Position numbers and translations under genes: made by a program
In this document: positions 1-5,657 of the stretch, in pieces
How positions within the stretch are numbered: position 1 is the first letter of the stretch
Layout of the letters: each line of letters starts with the position of its first letter
Notes under the pieces: generated by a model
What the model was told of the DNA's origin: nothing
Database searches by the model: none
Seen by the model: the letters and a program-made list of their open reading frames with translations, nothing else
Assembly (NCBI GenBank): GCA_031403315.1
Contig: JANNTD010000326.1
Span: forward strand, 1-7,840
Source: DASYDU01 sp031403315
GTDB taxonomy: Bacteria; Planctomycetota; Planctomycetia; Pirellulales; Lacipirellulaceae
Reading direction: 5' to 3'
Length of the DNA stretch: 7,840 nt

Positions 1-238
1 CGACATCTTCGAGAGCGCCGTTCTCACGCCGCTGGTGGTCAATGCTCCGCTCATCAACACGATGAACGACTTTTCGGAATTGCGATTCCTGAGCGCCCCC
101 GGCATCAACAACGCCAAAGTCTGGGCGCTGGATGACTTCGCGATGAAGGTCCGGCCGGTTCCCGAGCCCTCGGCCATGCTCCTGATGGCAATGGGCTTGG
201 TGGGCCTCCTCGTGCGACGTTCGTCGAGAGCGCGCTAG
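1..238 (+). CDS. PEP-CTERM sorting domain protein, C-terminal fragment
   Basis: This is the last 78 codons or so of a gene that begins before the window; the frame is open from base 2 to the TAG at 236-238. The visible part ends in a PEP-CTERM tail: VPEPSA, then a hydrophobic stretch rich in Leu, Met and Gly, then RRSSRAR. Such tails retain a secreted protein in the membrane until an exosortase cleaves it. Just before the tail is a segment reading VWALDDFAMKV, a strand-like ending often seen before PEP tails in secreted beta-sandwich proteins. The GTG at 35 lies inside the frame and has no Shine-Dalgarno, so it is not taken as a start. The ectodomain fold cannot be judged from this fragment. 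The next gene begins 59 bp downstream in the same direction. Confidence 0.85.
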   Translation, partial: DIFESAVLTPLVVNAPLINTMNDFSELRFLSAPGINNAKVWALDDFAMKVRPVPEPSAMLLMAMGLVGLLVRRSSRAR

Positions 239-297
239 ACACAGCATCGATTGATCCGCAGGTTTCTTCAGTTCACTTTTTTACCAGGAAAACAACC

Positions 298-1122
298 ATG
301 AATCTTTCTTACTCCAGCCAAGTAGTTCGTCGAAGTTGGTTCGCGACTCTGTTTACCGTGGTGGGACTGGCGACGAGCGTCGCCTCGGCTGCCTTCGTCG
401 TCGTCCCCGACAACGGCGGCGGCACCGCCCAGATGCCGATTCAGGCGGCGTATCCAAGCGTGAATCCGATGGTCATGTCCAGCGGTCTGCCGTCGCAGAT
501 CAACATCAACGCCGTGTGGCTGGCGCCGACTGTCTCGGCCGAGGTGGCTGGCGGCTCACTTTTAGGAACCAAATCCGCCGGCGGCGGTCCGCTGATGCAA
601 TGGACCATGCAGGGGACCGGCGCACTTTCCGCGTACAACCGTGTGCTGGTGATGCCGGGAATTGTCTTCCCCAACGGCGTTGAGACGTTCGCCGACCCGG
701 CGTTCGCCGTGACCGGGGCGGGCTACGAAGAGCACGCCGCGCCGCGGACGGCATTTGCGCCCGTGCAAAACTACACCACCGACCTGTTCCGGATGTTTTC
801 GCAAATCTCTAGCATCGGCGACCCGGATTTCGATCTGCTGCGACTGGTTGCTGGCACCGACTTTGGCCTGCCGAGCCCCGGCCAAACAAAGCTGACGCAA
901 GTCGGTCCGAACTGGAACGTCGAGAGCTTTTTCGACATCACCTATCGAATTGATTTCGTCGGCAGGCCCGGCGGGACCTTCTCGGGGATGTCGGGCTCGT
1001 CCACAGGGATGTCCCGCTTCCAAATCGGGATGCCGATAGTTCCCGAGCCTAGTTGCTGCCTGCTGTTGGTGAGCGGAATTGCTGGTCTGGTCACGGGTCG
1101 CGGTCGGCGGGCTCGTTCGTGA
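298..1122 (+). CDS. PEP-CTERM protein with uncharacterised Gly/Ser-rich ectodomain
   Basis: A 274-residue exported protein. Residues 1-31 form a signal peptide: RR at 11-12, a hydrophobic core at 14-28, and an A-S-A cleavage site after residue 31. The arginine pair lacks the flanking residues of a good Tat motif, so Sec export is more likely. The mature part opens with VVPDNGGG and is rich in Pro, Gly and Met. Near the end is ESFFDITYRIDFVG at 209-222, followed by a Gly/Ser/Met-rich stretch. The tail starts with VPEP at 248-251, continues with a Cys-Cys and a Leu-rich helix, and ends in GRGRRARS. An AGGAAAA-type ribosome site lies a few bases before the ATG. I do not recognise a named domain; the fold is inferred to be beta-rich. 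It is third-party-anchored surface protein material for an exosortase encoded elsewhere. Confidence 0.9.
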   Translation: MNLSYSSQVVRRSWFATLFTVVGLATSVASAAFVVVPDNGGGTAQMPIQAAYPSVNPMVMSSGLPSQININAVWLAPTVSAEVAGGSLLGTKSAGGGPLMQWTMQGTGALSAYNRVLVMPGIVFPNGVETFADPAFAVTGAGYEEHAAPRTAFAPVQNYTTDLFRMFSQISSIGDPDFDLLRLVAGTDFGLPSPGQTKLTQVGPNWNVESFFDITYRIDFVGRPGGTFSGMSGSSTGMSRFQIGMPIVPEPSCCLLLVSGIAGLVTGRGRRARS

Positions 1123-1157
1123 ACCGCGGGCGCGGCCGTGATCCCATGGTGTTATTC

Positions 1158-1173
1158 ATCGAACGTTAATCAC
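1158..1173 (+). repeat. 16-nt leader repeat, copy a
   Basis: ATCGAACGTTAATCAC in the gap before the gene at 1197. It matches the copy at 4763-4778 at 13 of 16 positions. Here it ends 23 bases before the ATG and is followed by ATT. Confidence 0.5.
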
Positions 1174-1196
1174 ATTGGTCCAAGGAGATAGATCTC

Positions 1197-1859
1197 ATGA
1201 CAGCCAAATTCAAGATTCGAATGCTTTACCTTAACGTGTTCATGATCGCACTAATGCAATTCCATGCCACCGCCCAGGCGGGAGTGATGACCTTCCCAGG
1301 CCTAACCGCCATTCGGTTCACAGAATTCAGCGGCGGCCCGAACTTCCACACGTTTCTGCCTGCCGGTCCGGTGATGACCACTCAGCTTGGCGTGCTCAAC
1401 CCCGGCAACAGGGATTTTGCAGGCGTGCCACTCGAATCGTACGACGTGTTCTACTCCGACGCCAATGGCGCGTTCAACATAAACGGCAACTACGTCACAG
1501 TTGAAGCCCGCTTTCCCGGACAGGGAGGTGGTGGACTGAACATCGGTGCCGTCGATTTGCTGCTCGGGCCGGCGCCGTTCATGATCTGCCGGGCCGACGT
1601 GCTCGCTAGCTTTGTCGGCATGGGAGGCAACTACATCCCCGGCTCGGAAGTGAACGCTGCCGACCCAGCGGACGTTGCACCAATTCCGGCAACATTCACC
1701 ACGATGGGTAACACGGCCGGAGTGCCGGGCCGGCTGCGAGTGACCGTTGGCTGGACAAAGATTGTACCCGAGCCGGCGAGCTCAGCCCTCGTGCTGCTCG
1801 GTTCGGCGTTGGTGGCAGGCGTCCGGCGCCGACGACGAGCCGACAGCCACATTATCTAG
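1197..1859 (+). CDS. PEP-CTERM protein with uncharacterised beta-rich ectodomain
   Basis: A 220-residue exported protein. The signal peptide spans 1-28: basic K4, K6 and R8, a hydrophobic core at 9-22, and A-Q-A before G29. The mature domain carries GAFNINGNYVTV at 91-102, a glycine run leading into GGLNIGAVDL at 112-121, and ASFVGMGGNYIPGSEV at 137-152, followed by TTMGNT at 168-173. This series of motifs looks like a conserved family of secreted planctomycete proteins, but I cannot put a family name on it. The tail is VPEPAS at 190-195, a hydrophobic Leu/Val/Ala helix, then five arginines at 210-214. The start is well supported by AAGGAG at 1182-1187, nine bases before the ATG. The gene lies 74 bp after its upstream neighbour and 51 bp before the next start. 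Confidence 0.9.
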   Translation: MTAKFKIRMLYLNVFMIALMQFHATAQAGVMTFPGLTAIRFTEFSGGPNFHTFLPAGPVMTTQLGVLNPGNRDFAGVPLESYDVFYSDANGAFNINGNYVTVEARFPGQGGGGLNIGAVDLLLGPAPFMICRADVLASFVGMGGNYIPGSEVNAADPADVAPIPATFTTMGNTAGVPGRLRVTVGWTKIVPEPASSALVLLGSALVAGVRRRRRADSHII

Positions 1860-1871
1860 TTGAAGCTTCAA
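1860..1871 (+). repeat. Perfect 12-bp palindrome TTGAAGCTTCAA
   Basis: A gapless palindrome starting on the base after the TAG at 1857-1859 and ending 39 bases before the next ATG. It could be a dimeric operator. As an RNA hairpin it would have only a 4-bp stem, and no T-run follows, so it is not a terminator. Confidence 0.4.
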
Positions 1872-1874
1872 GAA

Positions 1875-1884
1875 CTTTCACCCA
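1875..1884 (+). repeat. CTTTCACCCA leader 10-mer, copy 1
   Basis: Lies 26 bases before the ATG at 1911. The identical 10-mer stands 24 bases before the ATG at 4779, and a looser version (TTTTCACTCA, 2713-2722) lies 19 bases before the ATG at 2742. Confidence 0.45.
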
Positions 1885-1897
1885 GTAAACGACGACC

Positions 1898-1902
1898 AAG
1901 GA
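1898..1902 (+). promoter_or_regulatory. Ribosome binding site deciding a start
   Basis: AAGGA eight bases before the ATG at 1911. It supports that ATG over the in-frame TTG at 1860, which abuts the upstream stop codon and would put 17 charged residues before the signal peptide. Confidence 0.75.
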
Positions 1903-1910
1903 CACGACTC

Positions 1911-2675
1911 ATGCACCGCACGATACTCTACACCATTGCAACCGTCTTACTGGCTGTCCGGTTGGCGCCCGCCGCGTTGATCGATTTTGAAACCACGCCC
2001 TTCGGCGTAACACCGATCGATGATGCGTTTCTCTCGAGCGCGACGCCTTACAACTTCCCTGGTCTGCAAGTCAGCTTCGGCTTCGACACCGACTCCAACG
2101 GCTCGATCGACAGCGACGGCCGCTTCGAGGCCACCGGCAGCCCGCCGGGCGACACGATCGGCGGATTTTCGGGCTCGTCGGGAACCGATACGCCGGACCC
2201 AGGGTTTGCAGCCCAGCTGGGCAACTGGTTTTTGAAGTCGCCCATGCCCGGGCAGCAGTTTGGGCGGTTCGTGATCCAGTACACGAGCACTTTCCCGGTG
2301 ACGGCTGCGTCGGGCGAAATTTGGGACATCGACGGAAATCCGCAGAATAGCACCACGGAAGAATACACATTGCAAGCGTTCGACGCGACGAGCACGCTGT
2401 TGGCGACGATCGTCTCGCCGCTGGGCGTAATCGACACGCCGACCGCGCCGCTCGACGGCCAACCGTGGGTTTTCTCGTTCAGTGGCCTATCGGCCGGCAT
2501 CGACCACATCGTGATCACCTTCACCGGCACGAAGCCCGCGGGCATCGGTCTGGCATTCAACAATTTCAATCCCACCGCGGTGCCGGAGCCATCGAGCGTC
2601 TGCCTGGCCGGTGTGGTGCTCGTCGCCGCAGCCGGCGTGGCGCGTCGCAATCGCGTGAGGATGCCGATGTCGTAG
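1911..2675 (+). CDS. PEP-CTERM protein with EF-hand-like loop
   Basis: A 254-residue exported protein, taken from the ATG at 1911. An in-frame TTG at 1860 would add 17 residues of charged sequence ahead of the signal peptide. The ATG has AAGGA at 1898-1902 and sits directly before a normal signal peptide (hydrophobic core 4-18, A-P-A-A around 19-22). The mature protein begins LIDFETTPFG, typical of secreted beta-sandwich proteins that open with an IDFE strand. Residues 59-67 read D-T-D-S-N-G-S-I-D, the ligand pattern of a calcium-binding EF-hand or dockerin loop, but only one copy is present. The central part is Thr/Ser/Gly-rich and ends with an HIVITFTGT strand. The tail is VPEPSS at 224-229, an Ala/Val helix, then RRNRVR. 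Calcium binding is inferred. No named family is assigned. Confidence 0.9.
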   Translation: MHRTILYTIATVLLAVRLAPAALIDFETTPFGVTPIDDAFLSSATPYNFPGLQVSFGFDTDSNGSIDSDGRFEATGSPPGDTIGGFSGSSGTDTPDPGFAAQLGNWFLKSPMPGQQFGRFVIQYTSTFPVTAASGEIWDIDGNPQNSTTEEYTLQAFDATSTLLATIVSPLGVIDTPTAPLDGQPWVFSFSGLSAGIDHIVITFTGTKPAGIGLAFNNFNPTAVPEPSSVCLAGVVLVAAAGVARRNRVRMPMS

Positions 2676-2741
2676 ACCTCTCAAGCCACGGTTTTACTTT
2701 TCAGCAAGCGTCTTTTCACTCAACAAACAAAGGCAAGTACT

Positions 2742-3803
2742 ATGTCACGCAAGCAACAATTTGCAGCATTGAACGCCTTCCTCGCCACGGTTGTGCTGAC
2801 TGGCAATTTCGCGGCTAACGCCATCGCTGATCCGCTTCCCGGCCGCGATCTACTGAAGTTTTCGCAGCGGCCAATGATCGCGACTCCGGTTGTCGACGAC
2901 AACGGCGTCATCAACACCTACCAGGGCCACGATGAGTTGAGTACGGCCTACACTTCCGGGTTTCAACCTCTGTGGGAGGGCCGGTTCATGGCCGACGATT
3001 TCGCCGACAAGCTCACTAGCCCCGTGGTCCACGTGAAATGGTGGGGATCGTATCTCAACGACATCATCGTCCCCGACATGCCCGTGAATATGTTTCTAAT
3101 TTCGTTCGAGTCGGACGCAGCGTCGACGGCCGTCGATACATTCAGCCATCCAGACCAGCCGCTGTTGAATCAAATAGTGTTCCGCAATCCTCTGCCGCCG
3201 ACCCTGCCCGGCACGTTCACGGAAAAACTGATACGCGGCCCGGACCCGTTTCTTGGCGAGTCGCTATACGAATACAACGCCGAACTGAATTTTGGAAAGG
3301 AATTCATGGAAGTAAAAGACACAGTCTATTGGCTCAAGATCGTGGCGATGGTCAACGCGCCCGTTCTTGGCTCGTTCGATCCGTACAATCCTGATTCCTA
3401 TCCGACCCCGGTCACGCAATGGGGCTGGCACAATCGCGACTATACGATTCAGGACACGCTCGCCTCGCCCAATGTAGCTCCGGGCGAATTTATTGAAGGC
3501 ACCGTCGGCGGCGCCAATCAGCCCGTCTGGCATTTCCAGGACGACGCCGTCCGTGGAGATGTACAAATCATAGGAACCTCTATGCCAGGCGTAGTCCAAT
3601 CGAACATGTCCCCGCAATTCTACCGCGACGGGATCGACGGCCCGCCGGGCGGCATCCCCGGCACGCACGGCATCGGCCGCTTCTCGAAGGACCTGGCCTT
3701 CGAGCTGTACACAGTGGTTCCCGAGCCCGCGAGCTGCTTGCTGTTGCTCATGGGGTTAACCATCATCCCTTCGCTTCGGCGAAGATATCTCGCCGCGCAA
3801 TAA
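2742..3803 (+). CDS. PEP-CTERM protein with ADDF/WWGS module
   Basis: A 353-residue exported protein, the largest of the array. The signal peptide is residues 1-29, with K4, a core at 8-21, and A-I-A before D30. The mature region carries FMADDF at 82-87 and WWGSYLND at 100-107. This ADDF then WGSW/YLxD spacing resembles a domain of unknown function found in planctomycete PEP-CTERM proteins (possibly the one called DUF7901; this name is from memory and unsure). Downstream are VYWLKIVAMVN and WGWHNRD, with many aromatic residues, suggesting a beta-sandwich that could bind carbohydrate; that role is inference. The tail is VPEPAS at 326-331, a Leu-rich helix, and RRR at 346-348, ending LAAQ. An AAAGG site at 2729-2733 stands eight bases before the ATG. 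The spelling VPEPASCLLLL places a cysteine directly after the PEP motif. Confidence 0.9.
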   Translation: MSRKQQFAALNAFLATVVLTGNFAANAIADPLPGRDLLKFSQRPMIATPVVDDNGVINTYQGHDELSTAYTSGFQPLWEGRFMADDFADKLTSPVVHVKWWGSYLNDIIVPDMPVNMFLISFESDAASTAVDTFSHPDQPLLNQIVFRNPLPPTLPGTFTEKLIRGPDPFLGESLYEYNAELNFGKEFMEVKDTVYWLKIVAMVNAPVLGSFDPYNPDSYPTPVTQWGWHNRDYTIQDTLASPNVAPGEFIEGTVGGANQPVWHFQDDAVRGDVQIIGTSMPGVVQSNMSPQFYRDGIDGPPGGIPGTHGIGRFSKDLAFELYTVVPEPASCLLLLMGLTIIPSLRRRYLAAQ

Positions 3804-3819
3804 ATAGGACGTTAAACAC
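3804..3819 (+). repeat. 16-nt leader repeat, copy b
   Basis: ATAGGACGTTAAACAC directly after the stop codon at 3801-3803. It matches the copy at 4763-4778 at 14 of 16 positions. The next gene start is 89 bases away, so this copy does not serve as its ribosome site. Confidence 0.55.
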
Positions 3820-3831
3820 CTAGCCGTGCGT

Positions 3832-3869
3832 TTTGACGCCGGAGCGAGTGCCGCGTGAAAAACGTCAAA
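3832..3869 (+). repeat. Inverted repeat TTTGACG / CGTCAAA in a 105-bp leader
   Basis: TTTGACG at 3832-3838 and CGTCAAA at 3863-3869 are separated by 24 bases in the 105-bp gap before the gene at 3909. It may be an operator or a leader hairpin. The left arm also contains TTGACG, a -35-like hexamer, but no matching -10 is seen at 16-18 bases. Confidence 0.35.
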
Positions 3870-3896
3870 CTATTTTCCGATACCATAATCGCCAAC

Positions 3897-3900
3897 GGAG
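3897..3900 (+). promoter_or_regulatory. Ribosome binding site deciding a start
   Basis: GGAG eight bases before the ATG at 3909. It favours this ATG over the in-frame GTG at 3855, which lacks a comparable purine stretch at the right distance. Confidence 0.7.
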
Positions 3901-3908
3901 ATTCTCAC

Positions 3909-4649
3909 ATGTCTTTCAATCAAGCAACGACCATCCGACGTGCTTCGTCACTGTTGACTCTCACGTCGAGTCGACGACTCGCTTTTGCCATGGCGATCGT
4001 ATTCCTGGGATCGACTGGCGCCTCGCTGGGGGCAAACGTGATCACGAACGGCAGTTTCGAGCTCCCCGTGCTCGGCGGCACGAACGTCGTACTGATTAAC
4101 GAGTCATTGGTTCCAGGCTGGGAAACGACAGCTCCCGATGATCTGATCGAGCTGTGGTCCAACGGATTCAACAGCGTCGTCTCCGCAGATGCCGCGCAAC
4201 ATGCGGAGCTCAATGCCAATTTTGTATCGACGCTCTATCAGGATGTCTCTGGAATTCCTATCAATTCCGTGGTGGGGTACAGTTTCGCGCATCGCGGCCG
4301 CGGCGGAGTCGACACGCTCGAACTCTTGATTTCGGATCTGGGGACCGACAACGCCGCTGGCGGCGTCGGGCCGGCGGCCGATACGCTCCTCTTCAACCAG
4401 CAGTATTCCACTGGTAACACGGCGTGGGTGCAGTACAGCGCGCCGACGATTGGTCCACTGACGCTGGGCAACGACATGCGTTTCGCGTTTGTGTCGATCT
4501 CGGCGTTCGGAGGAATTCAGACGATCGGCAACTTTCTAGATAACGTGAGTTTCGGCGTCGGCGTCCCCGAGCCGGCGTCGGCCGCACTCATCGGTTGGGC
4601 CTTGGTGACCAGCGCTGCCTGCTGCAGGCCAAGTCGCCGCCGTCGCTGA
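3909..4649 (+). CDS. PEP-CTERM protein with NGSFE/ELN jelly-roll-like module
   Basis: A 246-residue exported protein, started at the ATG at 3909 because GGAG at 3897-3900 is eight bases upstream. A GTG at 3855 in frame would add 18 residues and has no ribosome site. The signal peptide is long (1-42): SRR at 21-23, a core at 24-37, and L-G-A before N43. The mature protein begins with NVITNGSFELP at 43-53, then VPGW at 68-71, IELW at 80-83, AELNAN at 99-104, STLYQDV at 107-113 and SFAHRGRGGVDT at 125-136. This ordered set is a well-known module of bacterial secreted and surface proteins, jelly-roll-like and related in style to DUF642 and carbohydrate-binding domains. Sugar binding is inferred. 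The tail is VPEPAS at 219-224, a hydrophobic helix with CC at 238-239, and a terminal RRRR. The SRR could be read as weakly Tat-like. Confidence 0.9.
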   Translation: MSFNQATTIRRASSLLTLTSSRRLAFAMAIVFLGSTGASLGANVITNGSFELPVLGGTNVVLINESLVPGWETTAPDDLIELWSNGFNSVVSADAAQHAELNANFVSTLYQDVSGIPINSVVGYSFAHRGRGGVDTLELLISDLGTDNAAGGVGPAADTLLFNQQYSTGNTAWVQYSAPTIGPLTLGNDMRFAFVSISAFGGIQTIGNFLDNVSFGVGVPEPASAALIGWALVTSAACCRPSRRRR

Positions 4650-4744
4650 GTTCTACGTCTCGGTGAGATCGACCTCCGCACGGATAGAACCCAATGCTGA
4701 TGACGCATCATTCTCGGCAACATGAATCTTGACTCACGGATCAG

Positions 4745-4754
4745 CTTTCACCCA
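4745..4754 (+). repeat. CTTTCACCCA leader 10-mer, copy 2
   Basis: Identical to the 10-mer at 1875-1884 and placed almost the same distance (24 bases) before its start codon, upstream of the ribosome site. It could be a promoter part or a leader element; the sequence does not say which. Confidence 0.45.
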
Positions 4755-4762
4755 CCGCATAT

Positions 4763-4778
4763 ATAGGACGCTAATCAC
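4763..4778 (+). repeat. 16-nt leader repeat, copy c (contains the ribosome site)
   Basis: ATAGGACGCTAATCAC abutting the ATG at 4779. Its AGGA at 4765-4768 is the ribosome site of the dockerin PEP-CTERM gene. This is the only copy that touches a start codon. Confidence 0.55.
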
Positions 4779-5657
4779 ATGACACGCAGAAAGTTTCAAG
4801 CCGTCGCCATTGCGACGATCGCCGTGTTCACTGGCATCGCGGCCTCGCGTCTCGAAGCAGCCACGTTTCATTTCCTTGGCGGGATTCAAGACAGCTATGT
4901 GCTGCCGACCGAGCCGATCAATCCGAGCCCAGCTTTTCAGACCTTTCTGGGAACCAACACCTATTCTTCCTACGACACGTTTCTGATTAATCAGCGGTTT
5001 GCCGACACGTTTTACAACTTGCCGATGTGCATCACCAAGGCCGATCTTCACATCGCCATGCGGCCGCTGGCCGGGGTCGGACAATCTTCCGCCACCAACG
5101 ACACGCTGCGCTTTAATTTCACGAACAACGCGGGTCAGCAAGTTGGGCCCTACTGGATTGAATTCATCGGCTACCAAGGCCAAGAAGCGTTGTTGCAGAC
5201 CAACTGGGGAACCCAGAATTTTTATCCGGCTGGGGTCAATTTCTGGCTCGATCTGGGTGCGATGCCGATCGGGACGTTCAACTTCAATGGCAACACGGCG
5301 AATCTGATTCCCGCACTCAACCAGTATAAATTCCTCAACGTCGACGTGCAGGATGACACAGAGGTTGACTATATTGATCTTAAGATCATGACCGCGCTGG
5401 GCGGCGACGTGGACGGCGACGGTTGTGTCGACGCGGCGGACCTGACGTTGTTGGCCGCCAACTTCAATCAGCCGGTTCCGGCGGGAGTGGGCGATCCGAA
5501 CGGCGACGGCGTGCTTGACGCAGCCGACCTCACGATCGTGGCGGCCGACTTCGGCAAATGCTGCCCGGAGCCGGCGTCGCTGGCCATGATCCCGTTTGCG
5601 ATCGCCGTCGGCTGCCTCGGTCGCAGGAGCCCGCGATCTATTCGGCGTCCAGCGTGA
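4779..5657 (+). CDS. Dockerin-containing PEP-CTERM protein
   Basis: A 292-residue exported protein with three parts. The signal peptide covers 1-27 (RRK at 3-5, core 8-22, cleavage near L-E-A). Residues 28-207 form a beta-rich domain with NDTLRF near the middle and VQDDTEVDY at 190-198, a pattern recurring in secreted bacterial beta-sandwiches that I cannot name. Residues 210-221 and 239-250 are two dockerin/EF-hand calcium loops with aspartate or asparagine at positions 1, 3, 5, 9 and 12, both followed by LT. Dockerins of this kind bind calcium and, in cellulosomes, cohesins; no cohesin is visible here. The sorting tail follows at once, with PEP at 263-265 preceded by two cysteines instead of the usual valine. 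AGGA at 4765-4768 precedes the ATG by ten bases. The last 20 bp overlap the oppositely oriented recQ. Confidence 0.92.
   Translation: MTRRKFQAVAIATIAVFTGIAASRLEAATFHFLGGIQDSYVLPTEPINPSPAFQTFLGTNTYSSYDTFLINQRFADTFYNLPMCITKADLHIAMRPLAGVGQSSATNDTLRFNFTNNAGQQVGPYWIEFIGYQGQEALLQTNWGTQNFYPAGVNFWLDLGAMPIGTFNFNGNTANLIPALNQYKFLNVDVQDDTEVDYIDLKIMTALGGDVDGDGCVDAADLTLLAANFNQPVPAGVGDPNGDGVLDAADLTIVAADFGKCCPEPASLAMIPFAIAVGCLGRRSPRSIRRPA

Noticed and set aside
277..282. Run of six T as part of a terminator
   Set aside because: No G+C-rich inverted repeat precedes it, and it lies only 15 bases before the next start codon.
562..1023. A 153-codon open frame on the minus strand
   Set aside because: Antisense to a well-supported signal-peptide and PEP-CTERM gene, with Arg/Gly-rich composition and no recognisable domain.
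1860..1910. TTG start extending the gene at 1911 by 17 residues
   Set aside because: It abuts the previous stop codon, has no ribosome site, and puts a charged stretch before a normal signal peptide.
2048..2650. A 200-codon open frame on the minus strand
   Set aside because: Antisense to the gene at 1911-2675, with no ribosome site or domain.
3855..3908. GTG start extending the gene at 3909 by 18 residues
   Set aside because: No ribosome site at a working distance, while the ATG at 3909 has GGAG eight bases upstream.
4698..4710. Small hairpin TGATG-ACG-CATCA as a terminator
   Set aside because: Stem of only five mostly A/T pairs and no following T-run.
4729..4734. TTGACT as a -35 promoter box
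   Set aside because: The nearest -10-like stretch (TATATA at 4760-4765) is 25 bases away, too far, and overlaps the ribosome site.
4722..4766. A 14-codon reading frame that could be a leader peptide
   Set aside because: No ribosome site and no run of a regulatory amino acid; it ends across the ribosome site of the next gene, which is probably chance.
239..4778. Sigma-54 promoters before the PEP-CTERM genes, as known for some PEP-CTERM regulons
   Set aside because: I looked for GG and GC elements at the required spacing in the gaps and saw no convincing match.
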